NCBI GenBank assembly: GCA_019155205.2
Contig: JAHNZQ020000016.1
Span: forward strand, 896,008 to 960,007
Source: Gracilaria vermiculophylla
Lineage: Eukaryota > Rhodophyta > Florideophyceae > Gracilariales > Gracilariaceae
DNA: 64,000 nt
Reading direction: 5' to 3'
This document shows positions 62,995 to 64,000 of this stretch, in pieces (the first letter of the stretch is position 1; every line of letters begins with the position of its first letter). The translations under genes and the position numbers were made by a program. Under the pieces are notes generated by a model. The model was not told where the DNA came from. It did no database searches and saw only the letters and a program-made list of their open reading frames with translations.

Positions 62995-64000
62995 TTAATG
63001 GGTCATCAAGGTATCCGCAGCGTCCAAGCTGACCCGTAGCCTCCGTGCATCGCGACGAGCGCTTCGATTTGCCGCAAGAATCTTATTACGCTCACCTCGG
63101 TTTGACAGCCAGACCTGGTGAACTCGCTTCTTGCGCTCAACTGGTATACTCTCACGCTGCTTCTCCGCCAGCTCGCACTGCTTTTGCAGACGATTCGTCT
63201 CTGCCTGCAAAGCCCTTTCAGCTTTTTCTCTTTCCGCTTCGACGAGACGCATTTCCCGAGTTTTCAACGCGGTAAGCACAGCATTTTCCGTCAGCAGCAA
63301 TCCACTTGTCGTGTTTAGCGTTTCATTAACTAACACCTCTACATCGCTTCGTAAAAGGTTTTAGCAAGATAAAAACGACTGTAAAAGCTCCCCATAGGTG
63401 GAAAACGCGGCCAATTGTGACGCAGCACCCTCCCAGCTCGTAATATCTGTTGCGTTGATAACACCGGCGTTGACTCCTCCACACTCACTGTCCCGTAACC
63501 CGTAAGCGCGAATGCCGCTGATGATTTTCCGAAACGTAAGCGCCTGGTTGTATGATCGCGTGAGCAGCTCGCAAAAAGTAAACAAATTATTCTTAGTATT
63601 GTCTCCCGCAAACAGCGTACGCTTGTTCAGCTCATTCCGAAAAACGGTCTTGTATGGAGAGAAAACGGAAAAGTCCAACGGTTGTGTGCGATGGCTTATG
63701 TACGCTGGTAAGTCGACGACTACTATGTCATTTTCCTTGAAGAGCTGCAATACCTTAAAGGAAGAGTGCGCGCCGTATCCATTTAATGCGAGCACGATAT
63801 TCTTGCGTTCTTGTGTGAGCTGTGCCGTTTCGTTCACAAACATCTTTGCGCACTGGTCGAATATTTCGGTATCAACCCCTTTTTTCTCTCTATACACGCA
63901 ATGGGCGGTGGTTGGTAAGTATTTTGATGGCGTCTCCGTTGTTCCATCTACTCTTTTTCGGTGTTTTTCCTGCTTTCCTGGCTGGACTGCAAGACGGCTC
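62995..64000 (-). pseudogene. Degraded pogo/Tigger-like DDE transposase, cut by the window edge
   Basis: The frame is open from the right edge (64000) to a TAA at 63361-63363, then continues in the same frame to 62995. The first part carries the DDE_1 pattern IVLALNGYGAHSSFKVLQLF, DIVVVDLPAYISHRTQPLD and FSVFSPYKTVFRNEL, typical of pogo/Tigger/Fot1-type transposases. The second catalytic residue, normally Asp in LLLDGxxxH, is Asn here (LALNGYGAH, AAT codon at about 63788). The downstream part (KTREMRLVEAEREKAERA) is a charged tail like the C-terminus of such proteins. The in-frame stop and the Asp-to-Asn change point to an inactive copy. The N-terminal DNA-binding region lies outside the window. 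Confidence 0.8.

Noticed and set aside
1..64000. tRNA, rRNA and CRISPR content
   Set aside because: I looked for tRNA internal-promoter-like sequences (GGTTCGA with a matching A box), rRNA blocks and regularly spaced repeats and found none.
1..64000. Bacterial origin suggested by decarboxylase and SurE
   Set aside because: Spliceosomal introns, Pol I, BUB3, SEC11 and SAC3 show nuclear eukaryotic DNA; the bacterial-type genes fit organelle-derived ancestry.

Overview
The window is nuclear DNA from a eukaryote with an intron-poor, compact genome. Four genes contain five short GT-AG introns (70 to 126 bp) that can be placed exactly because the joined exons restore conserved motifs; almost every other gene is one open exon. 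A SufE-BolA fusion with a transit-like N-terminus, a cyanobacterial-type Orn/Lys/Arg decarboxylase and a plant-style mitochondrial uL11 point to a plastid-bearing organism. Few introns, compact genes and an animal-type heme peroxidase together suggest a red alga, perhaps multicellular. This lineage call is inference; no rRNA or plastid marker is present.

Layout. 1-3461 has no intact gene, only a possible broken Myb/SANT-like relic on the minus strand. 3462-18074 holds four minus-strand genes: a CAMKL/SNF1-related kinase with a KA1-like tail, a Spo11/Top6A-type protein, a CoA-type Nudix hydrolase and a large Sac3/GANP protein. 19210-29000 holds a coiled-coil protein, the decarboxylase (one-base frameshift, no visible start codon), mitochondrial uL11, SurE, SEC11 and SufE-BolA. 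29274-36889 holds a heme peroxidase, a GT77-like glycosyltransferase divergent from BUB3, and a secreted coiled-coil protein of unknown role. 36886-49225 holds NOC1/CEBPZ divergent from the RNA polymerase I second-largest subunit, then NEMF/Rqc2. 50744-61285 holds an unknown acidic protein, an unknown multi-pass membrane protein, a PAP2 phosphatase and an ASCC3-like helicase with only one helicase cassette. The right end is transposon-rich.

Shared themes. NOC1 and the Pol I subunit both serve ribosome synthesis and share a 588-bp divergent promoter. NEMF and the ASCC3-like helicase both belong to families of ribosome quality control. Sac3 belongs to mRNA export, BUB3 to the spindle checkpoint, and Spo11 to meiotic break formation.

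The most notable items are two copies of a ~930-bp element with terminal inverted repeats (44354-45288 and 61657-62583), a degraded pogo-like transposase at the right edge, the single-cassette ASCC3 protein, the frameshifted decarboxylase, and convergent genes whose stop codons overlap at 36886-36889.
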